DNA of 64,000 nucleotides. Origin: Bacillota bacterium (GTDB lineage: Bacteria > Bacillota > Clostridia > Lachnospirales > Lachnospiraceae). Below, piece by piece: positions 43,248-52,858 of the stretch. The notes under the pieces are model-generated. The model was not told the origin of the DNA, did no database searches, and saw nothing but the letters and a program-made list of their open reading frames with translations. The DNA is taken from positions 62,001-126,000 of the forward strand of contig JAFAGA010000059.1 of NCBI GenBank assembly GCA_023423045.1, written 5' to 3'. Position 1 is the first letter of the stretch. Every line of letters begins with the position of its first letter. A program made the position numbers and the translations under genes.

Positions 43248-44434
43248 GAAAATTCTTAATATCAATGATTGTAGTCTTCGGCATCATTGCCGCCGCATTA
43301 GTCTTTTTTATGTTTTATATCATCGGTTCTCGCAGTGCCGGAGTCCCCTTCGGCAACACCAGTGCAAAGCTGGTAAATACCAGCAGCTACCGTATGGACG
43401 GGATCGAGAGCCTGATTCTTGAATACTCTATGGATGATATCATCCTATATGAAAGCGATACAAACGAGCTGAAGCTTATGGAATACATGAGCATCGTTCC
43501 CGAGGAGAGGGAACTCACCAGGGTTAATCAAAGCGGTTCCCGGCTCCACCTTCGAAAAGGTGATAAAATGAGAAGAAACTGGTTGTTCTTTAATTATACA
43601 GGATATGTTGAGGTCTACCTGCCTTCCGGCTATGCCGGCAGCCTCTCTGCCTCCACCTCCAGCGGCAATATTCGTTCGGAGCTCATTCTTCATCTGGATA
43701 GCTATGAGGCCTCTTCCACCAGCGGCGACATCTCTTTTAGCGATGTCTCTGCCAAAAGTATCAGTGTTTCCTCTTCCAGCGGCAACATATCCTTTAAAGA
43801 GGCCTCTGCCGATCGCATCGAAGCTTCCTCCACCAGCGGTGATATTCGCTTTGACGAAGCAAACGGCAGCCGGAGCTTCTCCTCCTCCAGCGGCAATATC
43901 AGAATCTTGGGCGGGGATGGGGATAGCAATCTCTCCTCCACTTCAGGCAATATTACGGTTCAGAATAATACGGGCAAACTGAATGCCCATGCCTCCAGCG
44001 GCAATATTTCTATTGAGGATGCCTCGGGCAGCAAGGAACTTGAAACAACCTCCGGCTTCATAAGGCTCTCCAATTGCAGCGGCTTCCTGCGGGCCTCCTC
44101 CAGCAGCGGTGATATCCGTGTCCTGGAACAGGCCGGAGCCGGCAGCTTTGAATCTACCTCAGGCAATATTAACGTTGATTTTATAGAGGATGCCTCTGTC
44201 CTGCATGAGGATATCTCGGCGGATGCATCCAGCGGAAGTGTATCTTTCCGGCTTCCTTCCGGGCTTAGCTTTGAATTCGATGCCAGAACCTCCAGCGGAG
44301 AGATCCGCACCTATTTCGATGACAGCTTAAGCTTTCAAAGGGGCGGGGATCGCGCCAGCGGCACCGTCGGCAGCAATCCAGCCCAGCGTATCAGGATATC
44401 TACTACCAGTGGTAATATCACCATTAAGAAATAA
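43244..44434 (+). CDS. DUF4097 beta-helix membrane-anchored protein
   Basis: A 396-residue protein with an N-terminal membrane helix (residues about 4-26) and a long extracellular part. From about residue 130 the motif SSSGNI or STSGDI recurs every 18-22 residues, at least ten times, forming the parallel beta-helix of DUF4097 (adhesin-like). The GC-rich Ser/Gly codons make antisense frames look open. It overlaps the HAAS gene by four bases. LiaG-like and VanZ-linked DUF4097 proteins are parts of envelope stress systems, which fits the operon. Confidence 0.88.
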   Translation: MRKFLISMIVVFGIIAAALVFFMFYIIGSRSAGVPFGNTSAKLVNTSSYRMDGIESLILEYSMDDIILYESDTNELKLMEYMSIVPEERELTRVNQSGSRLHLRKGDKMRRNWLFFNYTGYVEVYLPSGYAGSLSASTSSGNIRSELILHLDSYEASSTSGDISFSDVSAKSISVSSSSGNISFKEASADRIEASSTSGDIRFDEANGSRSFSSSSGNIRILGGDGDSNLSSTSGNITVQNNTGKLNAHASSGNISIEDASGSKELETTSGFIRLSNCSGFLRASSSSGDIRVLEQAGAGSFESTSGNINVDFIEDASVLHEDISADASSGSVSFRLPSGLSFEFDARTSSGEIRTYFDDSLSFQRGGDRASGTVGSNPAQRIRISTTSGNITIKK

Positions 44435-44513
44435 ATGGTTGGGAATGAAACGATTAAGAGTTAGAGCCCGAAGTTTTGAAACAGAATAATTTCGGTGATT
44501 CCTCCATGAATAA

Positions 44514-44589
44514 AAGCCCGGAGCGAATATTCCATAAGCCACCCCGTCTATTGGCGGGAAGCGTTTCATTGGATATCCGTTCCGGGCTT
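44514..44589. terminator. long hairpin between DUF4097 and flotillin genes
   Basis: AAGCCCGGAGCGAATATTCC pairs with GGATATCCGTTCCGGGCTT, with wobbles, between convergent genes. On the minus strand GGGCTTTTATTC follows, so it probably terminates the flotillin transcript. Confidence 0.6.
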
Positions 44590-44649
44590 CTTGTATCACT
44601 GCCTGTCTTGCATCTCTATCTATGTTGTATCATTGCTTATCTTATATCA

Positions 44650-46233
44650 TTACTTGGTTATTTCATCAATCAAATCCCCGCCGACACCGCTCACACTGAT
44701 ATTCTTCGTGGTTCTTGCCTCCAGGCTGTCTGCCATGACGATACTCTTCATGTCAATGCCCACCGCACTTTGAACTGTATCAAATACCTTAGCCAGAACG
44801 GTAGGAACATTATCTGACACACTCTCTATTCCGCCGCCATAAATCTTTATATCGGATATCTGTCCGAGAGGCTCTGCAATCGCCTTGGCAAGGTCGGGAA
44901 GCTTCTCAATCAGCTTATCTGCCATTGCGGCTCCGGTATACTTCTTATATGCTTCCGCCTTCTTCTCCATGGCTTCTGCCTCTGCAAGTCCCTTCGCCTT
45001 AATTGACTCGGCTTCTGCAAGACCTACTGCACTAATGGCCTTGGCTTTTGCTTCACCGTTGATGGCTTCCGCATTTGCCTGAGCCTGAGCCTTTAGCTTG
45101 ATAGCTTCCGCTTCCGCTACCGATTCTGCCTTTCTGGCTTCCGCTCTTGCCTCAGCATCGGCAATCTGAGCATATTTCTTAGCATCTGCTTCTGCTTTTT
45201 TCTGCTCTCTATCCGCATTTGCCGGCTCTACTACCTTGGTTTTCAGCTCCTCGCGGGTCTTTTCAGCACGGCGCTGCTCCAATTCTGTCTGTTTCTGCTC
45301 TCTTGCAATCTCAACCTGCAATTGAGCTTCCTGCAGCTCCTTTTGCTTTTGCTGACGCAGAATATCTGCTTCCATCTGAGCCGCAATCACATCCTTGTAG
45401 GTAATGCTCTTCTGAATTTCATATGCGGCATCCGCCTTCGCTTTGGCAGATTCCTGTTCAATCCGGTATTGGGCTTCCTGCACTTCTTTTGCCTTCATTG
45501 CAGCACTGACCTCAGTCTGTGCCTCCAGCCGTGCCTTCTCACCTTCCTTTGTGGCTTCCGACTTCTTAATGGACTCTTCTTTTAACGCTAACGCCTGGGC
45601 AATTTCCGCATCCTTTTTCTTCTCTGCAATCTGCTTGGCACCAAGGGCCTTTATGTATCCGTTGGTATCATTCACATCCTTGATGGAGAAATCCTTCAGC
45701 TCAAGCCCCATCTCTCCTATCTTGGTTCCTACCACCTCCTGAACCTTGGCAGAGAACGCTTCCCGGTCATTGTATATCTGCTCTACCGTCATGGAAGCAA
45801 CAATTTCACGAAGCTTACCTTCCAGAATTAAGGTAACCTGCTCCGCAATGGAAGCCTGTATCTGATTCTCATTGATACCGCTAAATTGCTCAATTGCCAG
45901 ATAGATGCTTTCATGGGTATTTCTTACCTTTATTACCGCGGTACCGGCAACGTCAATGGGAACACCCTGGGATGACATCGTCTGTGAGGTATTCACATTC
46001 AGTTGAATGTTACCGAGGGAGATCGTATCCGTACGCTCTAAAACTGGAAGCACCACTCCACCGCCACCGGTAATAATCCTTTTCTTCATACCTGTTACTA
46101 CCATGGCCTTGTCCTGGGGAACCTTCTTCCACATGCTGAAGATGCTCACCAGAATAAAAATGCCGATTACCACTGCCAGAACAGTGATGATGATTGGGCC
46201 GAAGTTAACTCCGACATTCGCTAATAAAGTCAT
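44650..46233 (-). CDS. floT: flotillin-like SPFH protein
   Basis: A 527-residue membrane-associated protein of the flotillin/YuaG type. It has an N-terminal hairpin or helix (residues about 8-32), an SPFH domain to about 200 (GMKKRIITGGGGVVLPVLER, VEQIYNDREAFSAKVQEVVG) and a long Ala/Glu/Lys-rich coiled coil with repeated AEAxA units to about 470, ending in a glycine-containing tail. Flotillins organise membrane microdomains. The upstream gene is an NfeD-like partner, the normal pairing. Confidence 0.9.
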   Translation of the reverse strand: MTLLANVGVNFGPIIITVLAVVIGIFILVSIFSMWKKVPQDKAMVVTGMKKRIITGGGGVVLPVLERTDTISLGNIQLNVNTSQTMSSQGVPIDVAGTAVIKVRNTHESIYLAIEQFSGINENQIQASIAEQVTLILEGKLREIVASMTVEQIYNDREAFSAKVQEVVGTKIGEMGLELKDFSIKDVNDTNGYIKALGAKQIAEKKKDAEIAQALALKEESIKKSEATKEGEKARLEAQTEVSAAMKAKEVQEAQYRIEQESAKAKADAAYEIQKSITYKDVIAAQMEADILRQQKQKELQEAQLQVEIAREQKQTELEQRRAEKTREELKTKVVEPANADREQKKAEADAKKYAQIADAEARAEARKAESVAEAEAIKLKAQAQANAEAINGEAKAKAISAVGLAEAESIKAKGLAEAEAMEKKAEAYKKYTGAAMADKLIEKLPDLAKAIAEPLGQISDIKIYGGGIESVSDNVPTVLAKVFDTVQSAVGIDMKSIVMADSLEARTTKNISVSGVGGDLIDEITK

Positions 46234-46311
46234 TCTTATCCCTCCATTTTATTATACTATTGTTCCTGCTTTGCCAGCTAACTCATCTTTCGTATGATGC
46301 TGCTTACTTTG

Positions 46312-47040
46312 TTACTCATACTTATTCTTTGGCTCAACGATACAGACTCCGTTTTGGACCTCCAGGGCCTTTACCACTCTCCCTGCTTCAATCCTCAGCC
46401 CGGCATCCGTGCATCTGGCCGGATAGCTTACATGCACATTCTTCAAGGTATGAAAGCTGACTGTTCCCAACTGGCCGGGAAGAATGGTATCGATCACCTT
46501 CCCTTCATACATCAGCAGTTCATTTTCATTGATACCATAATTTCTCGTCTGTACCCTCTTGAGCGTTTTTATAATTGTCTGAACCACCACTGCTGCAATA
46601 TATCCTGTGATTACCGCAATTATAAGTGTTATGACGTGCCCCTTGCCGGTCAGTGTCATGACGGATCCCACTGCTCCAAAGGCCACCGCCAGAGCCGATA
46701 ACGCCATCAGGGATGTGGGCCAGAGCCCGATGGAAAAGGCCGATACCGTATCCGCACCTGCCAAAGACAGCTCCGTACCGATATGGGCACCCGCACCAAT
46801 ATCCGTATCCAAACCAATGTCGGTATCAAGATCAATATCCATGTCCAAATCCATGCCCGGATCCAGATCCATGCCCGGATCCAAATCGATACCGGTATCA
46901 AGATCAATACCTGTATCCAGATCAATATCGGTGTCCAGATCCACATCGGTATCCGAACCGCCGCCAAAGGCTCCCATCAATACACTGAGTACGGGAAGGA
47001 CTGCCCCGCCGGCAAAAAAACACAGATAAACCGTTATCAC
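46312..47040 (-). CDS. NfeD-like protein with Asp-rich repeats
   Basis: A 242-residue protein with a first hydrophobic helix, an acidic repeat region, two or three more membrane helices (about residues 100-165) and a C-terminal OB-fold of the NfeD type (LLMYEGKVIDTILPGQLGTVS). Between residues 29 and 82 the hexapeptide DLDTGI or similar (DLDPGM, DLDTDI) recurs about nine times, which looks like a calcium-binding or spacer repeat and is unusual for NfeD. The start is GTG after GGGGG. The gene is 78 bases upstream of floT and co-directional. Confidence 0.82.
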   Translation of the reverse strand: MITVYLCFFAGGAVLPVLSVLMGAFGGGSDTDVDLDTDIDLDTGIDLDTGIDLDPGMDLDPGMDLDMDIDLDTDIGLDTDIGAGAHIGTELSLAGADTVSAFSIGLWPTSLMALSALAVAFGAVGSVMTLTGKGHVITLIIAVITGYIAAVVVQTIIKTLKRVQTRNYGINENELLMYEGKVIDTILPGQLGTVSFHTLKNVHVSYPARCTDAGLRIEAGRVVKALEVQNGVCIVEPKNKYE

Positions 47041-47194
47041 TTTGTAGACCCCCTTTTTTCACGACCTGAATCGAGTATAACAGATTTTTACTACAAATGC
47101 GAGTTTTTAATCTAATTTTTACACAATTACAAAGGAGCTTTAATAAATTAGCCAAACTCCAAAATTATATCTCAGCTGCATCAGCATTCCCTAT

Positions 47195-47380
47195 ATGACC
47201 GAGGCTGTTCGGCAAGCCTTGCGCAGACTGCATAAGATTGCAGCCGTGCACAGAAGAACTGTTACCCTAATGCAAATAAGACGAATTGAAGCCGAAGCAA
47301 AGCTCGGGTATGATACAGATAACCATATTGTGTATTTTCCCCCAAGGAGAGAGGCCCTTTCTTATTTACGCAGGGATTGA
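47195..47380 (+). CDS. uncertain small open frame
   Basis: A 61-residue frame (MTEAVRQALRRLHKIAAVHR, ending EALSYLRRD) in an otherwise empty 413-bp gap, 47041-47453. It lacks a ribosome site and I recognise no family. It may be chance, or a fragment of an older gene. The stretch around it otherwise shows nothing clear except AT-rich promoter-like DNA upstream of the NfeD gene. Confidence 0.2.
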   Translation: MTEAVRQALRRLHKIAAVHRRTVTLMQIRRIEAEAKLGYDTDNHIVYFPPRREALSYLRRD

Positions 47381-47453
47381 AATTCCTTTCAAAAAGCCGC
47401 GATACTTGCGGTCCCTGATGTAAAAGGACTGGCGCAAATATAGCGGCATGTTA

Positions 47454-48311
47454 TCAATCATTTGAGAATCTGGATAGGGACAGGATTGCATAGTATCCCA
47501 TCACAAAAGCTGCAATGGACAGAATTGCTGACGGTATCCACCAGGAGAAACCGGCTGCTTCAGGTATGGCAGGTATAATCTTATCCCGGAATATTTCCGA
47601 GGTTGATCCCAGAACAAAGCCGATAATCATGCAATAGGTCTGATGGGGAAATTTATTCATTGTCCATTCGATGGGTTTGGTGATAAGGAAAATGCCGATC
47701 ACCGTGGATACCCCTACCATACCGATGTAGATTAAGTCAAAGCCGGTGATTGCAGCAAGCATCGCGTCATACATCCCCAGCACCAGGAGCATATGGGATG
47801 TGCTGATCCCCGGCAGCACCAGTGCAAGGGCAATAATGATGCCCGTAACCAGCACCATGAGATAATGGCTGAGTCCCGTCCCTGTGCTGATATCAAAATT
47901 ACCCGTAGGAATAAAACCTATGGAAATTACAGCGATCAGGCCGATGAGAAAATAGACTGCGGAGGACAGCTTCAGTCTTGACTCCTTCGTCTTCTTATAT
48001 AATGCGGGGATTCCGCCGATTACCGCTCCCAGAAAGAAGAAGGATACCGGAAGCGGGAATTTCTCCAGCAGCCATTTAATCACAAAAGCTAAAGAACCGA
48101 TACCCACTGCCGCGCCAATGCAAAATTTCATTAAAAATAAAATATTTCCTTTCAGATCCTTCAGAAAATTGCTGATGGAGCTGATTAGTTTATCATAAAT
48201 CCCAAGTAAAATTGCCATGGTTCCGCCGCTGACTCCGGGTACACTCATGGAAGAGCCGATGACAAAGCCCTTTAATAAGATTGCCACATTGGTTTTTAAT
48301 TTGCTGTTCAT
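47454..48311 (-). CDS. DUF368 membrane protein, polyprenyl-phosphate translocase type
   Basis: A 285-residue polytopic protein with about eight membrane helices. The DUF368 hallmark is GFVIGSSMSVPGVSGGTMAILLGIYDKL near the N-terminus and a second repeat with ALVLPGISTSHMLLVLGMYDAML. DUF368 proteins (PopT) have been reported to recycle undecaprenyl phosphate across the membrane, so this one may return lipid carrier for wall synthesis. AAAGGAGAACAG precedes the ATG. It stands alone. Confidence 0.88.
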   Translation of the reverse strand: MNSKLKTNVAILLKGFVIGSSMSVPGVSGGTMAILLGIYDKLISSISNFLKDLKGNILFLMKFCIGAAVGIGSLAFVIKWLLEKFPLPVSFFFLGAVIGGIPALYKKTKESRLKLSSAVYFLIGLIAVISIGFIPTGNFDISTGTGLSHYLMVLVTGIIIALALVLPGISTSHMLLVLGMYDAMLAAITGFDLIYIGMVGVSTVIGIFLITKPIEWTMNKFPHQTYCMIIGFVLGSTSEIFRDKIIPAIPEAAGFSWWIPSAILSIAAFVMGYYAILSLSRFSND

Positions 48312-48440
48312 TTTCTGTTCTCCTTTTTCGGGATCATATCATAACCCTGATTTGCCGCAATACATTTTTATACCAATTCGATAATATAGAAGTATACTAT
48401 GTTAAATTATTATTGTAAAGGGCGGCTGTTCATTCCTCTT

Positions 48441-49652
48441 TTAAAACTTGCATTCCTTACCCCACCGGAAGCAATCCACCGTCAACATATAAAATACCGG
48501 CATCCCCAGATAAGCTCTGGGGATCGTAAATACTTTCCCAAAGGCAAACAGAAGATATACAGCGGCACCCTCCAGTAATACCGCCAGGAGGAATCTTCCT
48601 GCCCGGCGATTGTCAAAATACAACATGCGCTCATGAACAATCAATGCAAGCATCCCGATTACCGCTGTTATGGTCCGGGACAGACAGCTTCCGGTATACT
48701 GCTTTAACAGAATATCCTTATAATTCGGAGCAATATAAGCCATCTCCTCCTTCCACTCCAGGAATACGGCAAACTTTCTGCTCCAAAAGGAGAAATCCGA
48801 CCATTGTGTCGGGATTATCTGCTGGGGGAGAAAGACTTCAAATTCCATTATCCAGGAGAGAAGGGGCCACAGGCACAGGATCACCAGCACCAGGCCGATT
48901 GCCTGCAACGGAATTCTTCTTCTCTTCCAAAGAAGTGCAGACAGATCATACAGCAGGGCAAAGCCGAGAAGCCATGCCGGCAGCAGATAGACCAGGGAAA
49001 GACTTTTCGAAATCAGATATCCGTCGATCAGGGTATAACGGCTGTTTATCCCGTACTGTCTCAGCAAATCCGCAGCAAGCTGCCCGCTGTTATCAGAATT
49101 TTCGAAAGAAAGCTCAAGATTGGCGTAGCTTATTTCCTCAGAAGCCCGTATTATAAGGCATACCGTTTCAGGGGACCTTAAAACTCCCCTGACAAAATAG
49201 CGCCTGCCGTCATAGATCAACGAGTTTCCCAGCGCATCCGCCGTGCGGAACAGGCGGTATGCACTCTCTTCGTCAATCAGGCAGCCCTGCTTGTCGTCTG
49301 CCGCCGGCATGTAGCCGCTAAGAAGCAGTACCGGATATGCTTTCTCCATGGCGCCGTATACTTCAATCAACCCCATCTCCTCCTTTGTCTCCAGCACATC
49401 ACATACCAGGGTTTGATTCTCTTTGCGGTTCCAGGCCGTGATCTCTGTAAGCTCCTGGTTTTCCTTTATTCTCTCCTGCTCCGCCATCTGAATAAGGATA
49501 CGCTCTGTCACAACCTCCCCTTTCATCCGGATGCTGACGGATTGGTAGTGCTCACGGATATACTGGCCGTAATATACGGCTGTACCCCACAGAATACATA
49601 CTGCCGCAAACAGAAGCAGGAAGCCCGCGCTTCGTTTGATATTGCTATTCAT
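48441..49652 (-). CDS. membrane protein with MacB-like extracellular region, no ATPase partner nearby
   Basis: A 403-residue membrane protein. One helix (SAGFLLLFAAVCILWGTAV) is followed by about 200 extracellular residues whose order of strands (TLVCDVLETKEEMGLIEVYG; GCLIDEESAYRLFRTADALG; RYFVRGVLRS) recalls the core domain of MacB-type permeases. Five or six helices then follow in the last 180 residues. Unlike true FtsX permeases it lacks the RRAxxxxxxxAL end. The ATG at 49652 has GAGGAAA just ahead and overlaps the stop of the adaptor gene. Last gene of the permease-adaptor operon. The function is unknown; I call it PCD-like with caution. Confidence 0.7.
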   Translation of the reverse strand: MNSNIKRSAGFLLLFAAVCILWGTAVYYGQYIREHYQSVSIRMKGEVVTERILIQMAEQERIKENQELTEITAWNRKENQTLVCDVLETKEEMGLIEVYGAMEKAYPVLLLSGYMPAADDKQGCLIDEESAYRLFRTADALGNSLIYDGRRYFVRGVLRSPETVCLIIRASEEISYANLELSFENSDNSGQLAADLLRQYGINSRYTLIDGYLISKSLSLVYLLPAWLLGFALLYDLSALLWKRRRIPLQAIGLVLVILCLWPLLSWIMEFEVFLPQQIIPTQWSDFSFWSRKFAVFLEWKEEMAYIAPNYKDILLKQYTGSCLSRTITAVIGMLALIVHERMLYFDNRRAGRFLLAVLLEGAAVYLLFAFGKVFTIPRAYLGMPVFYMLTVDCFRWGKECKF

Positions 49653-51951
49653 TTTCCTCATAGCTTCGCACCCGGTCCCCTTCTTCAATGCTTTTGCTGC
49701 TGCCGATAATAATTCTATCCTCCGGGCTGATTGGGGCATCCACCGCGGCGGTCAGGCTGTCCTTTTCCAGTACCTCCACATTGACCCGCCAGGCAGTCTG
49801 TTCCTTGCCGAGACTGGTATTGCTTTCCCCTATGATCAGAACATAGTTCACCTGATTCGAGTCCATCCGTACTGCTTGAAGCGGCAGAGTCTGACGATAT
49901 TGCTTTGAGGTTTTGTTCACCGTATAGGAGGCTGCTTCCCCCGCGGTATAATCTCCCTTGGGAAGCACGGCGGTTATCTCCGTCATTCCCTGGGAATCCT
50001 CCTGCCCTACGCTCTCTATTACAGCCATAATATCCTTTCTGCTGCCTCCTCGCCGAATGCTGATTTCATCACCGGCTGCCAAGTGCTTCACGTCATCCTT
50101 TGATACCCGCGCCCGAAAGCCATAGTCCTCCATGGAAATGGAGACCTTTTCCGACCCTGTGATTCTGCCTCCCACACTGAGACCGATATGCCGAAGCCTT
50201 CCTGCCACTGGGGAAAATACCTGCCCCTCCTGTTTCAGCAGTTCCTCCACCTCATCCACCGCTTTCTTCTGCTTTTCCACCTCCAAGGCAAGGAGTTCGT
50301 CGGAAATCCGGTTCATCTTCTCCTTCGTCCGATTGGAACTCACTGTTTTGGAATCATTTTTCCGTGCTTTATTCAGAGCCTTTTCGGCATCCTCAAGAGC
50401 TCTTTCGGCACCTTCCAAGCGACTTTCCTGGGGCCGCAGGGCCTCGCCGTAGTCATAGCGCTTCTCCTGAATCCCATTGCATACCTCCTGTGCCTGGTTC
50501 ATTTTTTTCTCTGCCTTATTCAGGACCTTTTCCGAAGCGGCAAGCTTTCTGTCCCATTCCAGGTTAACTCCCTCCAGGTTCTCCTGCTTTGCGGTTATCT
50601 GCTCCTTCGCGGTGCGGATGGCCTGCCGTTTTGTCTCATCCTCCCGGCAGATCAGAGAGAGAAGCGTCTCATAAGCACTGGTTTCCGCCAACTCGGAACC
50701 GCTTTGAATTGCGGCTCCATATGCCGAAATGGCATCATAGAGCTCCCGGTCCTTTGCTCCAAATTCCTTCCAGGCCTCGTAGGTATCCTCATAGGCCCGT
50801 ATATAAGCCGCCTTCTGGGCAGTTGTCAGATAGCCTCCCGACTCCGCGGCCGTGATAAATGCCAGCTGATAATCCTCCCTGGCCCGATTGTAGTTCTTTA
50901 ATAATCCCCTGGCCTCTTTCGCATGGCTCTTATACTGCTCCTCACCGTAATAGCACCAGAAAATATGCATCTGGGCCAGAGTCAGCGGATCCGTACCCTC
51001 TTCCTTTTTTACACCGTCATTTTCCGCCTCATTCGAAGGCTGCCCCTCCGATTGAGTATAAAGTTTTGTCAGCGTTTCATTGAAGCTATCGTGAATATTC
51101 ATCAGCGTGTCACTGTATTCCCTGTTATCAAAGGTTAGGCTTCCGGGGTTAAACACCGTCTTTCCGGTATCCTCCCGGGAGGGCGCGTCAATCTTTATTC
51201 CACTGCTCAACACAGCTGTCCGGTATTTTGAGATTGCGGCCTCCGCTTCTTTCTTATCTGCATACAGCTCCTCCAAAGCATCTTCCGCCCTGCTGACCTC
51301 TCTCTCTGCCCGTTTTACTTCCCTGTCCCGATCCTCCTCCGGCTCACTCTTCGCCGCCAGAGCCTCGCCGTATGCTTCCTTCGCTGCCTCAAGCTCTTCC
51401 CTCTTCGCCTTATCAATCACAGCTCTTGCCTCTTCCAGCTCCAGCCGTGCTAATTCGACGTCCAGCTCCGCTCTTCTGGCAAGAAGCTGTGCTTCCTGTT
51501 CTTCCTCTGCAGCCGCTGCCGGTTCATGAGCCAGCCGTTCCTTCTCCAGGCTGAGCTTTGCTATGATAAGCTGGCGCTGAAGATTTTCCCGTATATTCTC
51601 CAACTCCTGCAAATCATAGGTGAAGAGAAGTTCTCCCTCCTCCACCTGCTGCCCCTCCTTCACTGCAATCTCCAGAACTCTGGCCCCTTCATAAAGCCCC
51701 AGGTATCTCTCCGCCTCTGCTTCAATGGCTCCTTCTCCCGAGATAATATGATTCAGCACCCCGCTCTTTATCCGTGCGGCCTTCACCCTGGCCACCGTCA
51801 CCGAATCTGCCGCCCTGGATATTCCGGTCAACAGCAGCATCAATACAAAAAAGCCGATCAACAGGCGTTTTGCCGCCTCCTGCAGCGTTCCCCTTGCGGC
51901 TTCCGGCTCCTTTGCCATCTGCGCTATGATATATTGCTTTATCTTTTCCAT
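49645..51951 (-). CDS. HlyD/RND-type membrane adaptor with long coiled coils
   Basis: A 768-residue protein. A short cytoplasmic start is followed by a membrane helix at about 30-48, then a biotinyl-lipoyl-like strand pair (VLEIAVKEGQQVEEGELLFTY), long coiled-coil stretches at about 100-230 and 340-590, and a second lipoyl-like half and beta-barrel (VFSPVAGRLRHIGLSVGGRI, then EISIRRGGSRKDI). This is the order of HlyD/MacA adaptors, but about twice the usual length because of the coiled coils. AGGAGGAAGAGAAGG precedes the ATG. The gene lies 61 bases after the sugar-type permease and overlaps the PCD-like gene. Confidence 0.85.
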   Translation of the reverse strand: MEKIKQYIIAQMAKEPEAARGTLQEAAKRLLIGFFVLMLLLTGISRAADSVTVARVKAARIKSGVLNHIISGEGAIEAEAERYLGLYEGARVLEIAVKEGQQVEEGELLFTYDLQELENIRENLQRQLIIAKLSLEKERLAHEPAAAAEEEQEAQLLARRAELDVELARLELEEARAVIDKAKREELEAAKEAYGEALAAKSEPEEDRDREVKRAEREVSRAEDALEELYADKKEAEAAISKYRTAVLSSGIKIDAPSREDTGKTVFNPGSLTFDNREYSDTLMNIHDSFNETLTKLYTQSEGQPSNEAENDGVKKEEGTDPLTLAQMHIFWCYYGEEQYKSHAKEARGLLKNYNRAREDYQLAFITAAESGGYLTTAQKAAYIRAYEDTYEAWKEFGAKDRELYDAISAYGAAIQSGSELAETSAYETLLSLICREDETKRQAIRTAKEQITAKQENLEGVNLEWDRKLAASEKVLNKAEKKMNQAQEVCNGIQEKRYDYGEALRPQESRLEGAERALEDAEKALNKARKNDSKTVSSNRTKEKMNRISDELLALEVEKQKKAVDEVEELLKQEGQVFSPVAGRLRHIGLSVGGRITGSEKVSISMEDYGFRARVSKDDVKHLAAGDEISIRRGGSRKDIMAVIESVGQEDSQGMTEITAVLPKGDYTAGEAASYTVNKTSKQYRQTLPLQAVRMDSNQVNYVLIIGESNTSLGKEQTAWRVNVEVLEKDSLTAAVDAPISPEDRIIIGSSKSIEEGDRVRSYEENE

Positions 51952-52012
51952 CCTTCTCTTCCTCCTATACCGATCCCTTTACCGATGCCCTTTTTCCCGC
52001 CTGAACCCATCC

Positions 52013-52858
52013 TTATTCCTTGATGCCGGAAGCCACAATCCCCTCTTCTATGTATTTCTGACCGAAGAGGAAGAACAGCAATGCAGGCATCATGGCTATT
52101 ACGCAGGCAACCATTGCCACCCCCAGAGAATCCGCTGCGATATTCGGCAGGTATAAGGACAGGGGCCACAGGGACTTATCCTTCAAAAAGGTGAGCGGCT
52201 GCTCAATCGCATTCCAGCCCTCCAAAAAACCCAGAACACCCGCGGAGATAATCCCGGAGGCCCCCATGGGCAGTCCGATATGAAAAAATATCTTCAGCTC
52301 TCCCGCCCCGTCTATCTTTGCAGCTTCAATCAGGGAAGGCGGGATTGTCCGAAAGCTCTTCTCCATGATAAAGACCGGGAAGGTGGAGAAGAACATGGGG
52401 AGGACCAGCGCCAGATGGGTATTCATAAGCCTCAGACGGTCCAGCACAAGATAACTGGAAACCATCGTCACCTGAAAGGGCATGATCATTAACACAATAT
52501 ATAACAGGAACAATGCCCTTCTTCCGCGGAACCGGAAGCGCGCAAAGCTCCAGGCCGCAGGGAGGGCAATGATAAGCTGGCCTGCCACGCCGGGAATTAC
52601 CTGGATGCAGGAATTCCAGAACATGGGAAAGAATTGGGGCGTATCAAGCAGCAGCCGGACATAGGGCCTTAGTGTGGGATACCTGGGGAACAGATACCAG
52701 GCGGCATACCCCTCCTTCTGTCCCAATACGGTCCCAACACTGTCCCTGATCTCGCCAATTCCCATAAAGGAACTGGAGAGCAGCATCCATACGGGCATCC
52801 AGATCAGCAATGCCATCAGGCATAAAATAAAAAAACTCAAAGCCTTAAATCCCTTCAT
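52013..52858 (-). CDS. carbohydrate ABC transporter permease, MalG type
   Basis: A 281-residue permease with six membrane helices and the EAA motif: SLIEAAKIDGAGELKIFFHIGLP. CUT1-type permeases of this kind pair with a MalF-type partner and an extracellular solute-binding protein. The ATG at 52858 overlaps the upstream stop by four bases and has GGAGGAGGG ahead; the frame back to 52972 is rejected. No ATPase is encoded nearby, so a shared MsmK-like ATPase elsewhere may energise it. Confidence 0.9.
   Translation of the reverse strand: MKGFKALSFFILCLMALLIWMPVWMLLSSSFMGIGEIRDSVGTVLGQKEGYAAWYLFPRYPTLRPYVRLLLDTPQFFPMFWNSCIQVIPGVAGQLIIALPAAWSFARFRFRGRRALFLLYIVLMIMPFQVTMVSSYLVLDRLRLMNTHLALVLPMFFSTFPVFIMEKSFRTIPPSLIEAAKIDGAGELKIFFHIGLPMGASGIISAGVLGFLEGWNAIEQPLTFLKDKSLWPLSLYLPNIAADSLGVAMVACVIAMMPALLFFLFGQKYIEEGIVASGIKE

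Noticed and set aside
43702..44310. Minus-strand open frames opposite the DUF4097 gene
   Set aside because: Ser/Gly codon repetition makes the opposite strand open; no start signals and the plus-strand operon is clear.
46607..47029. Open plus-strand frames with SMSKSMPGSRSM-like repeats
   Set aside because: They are shadows of the Asp-rich repeat of the NfeD-like gene on the minus strand.
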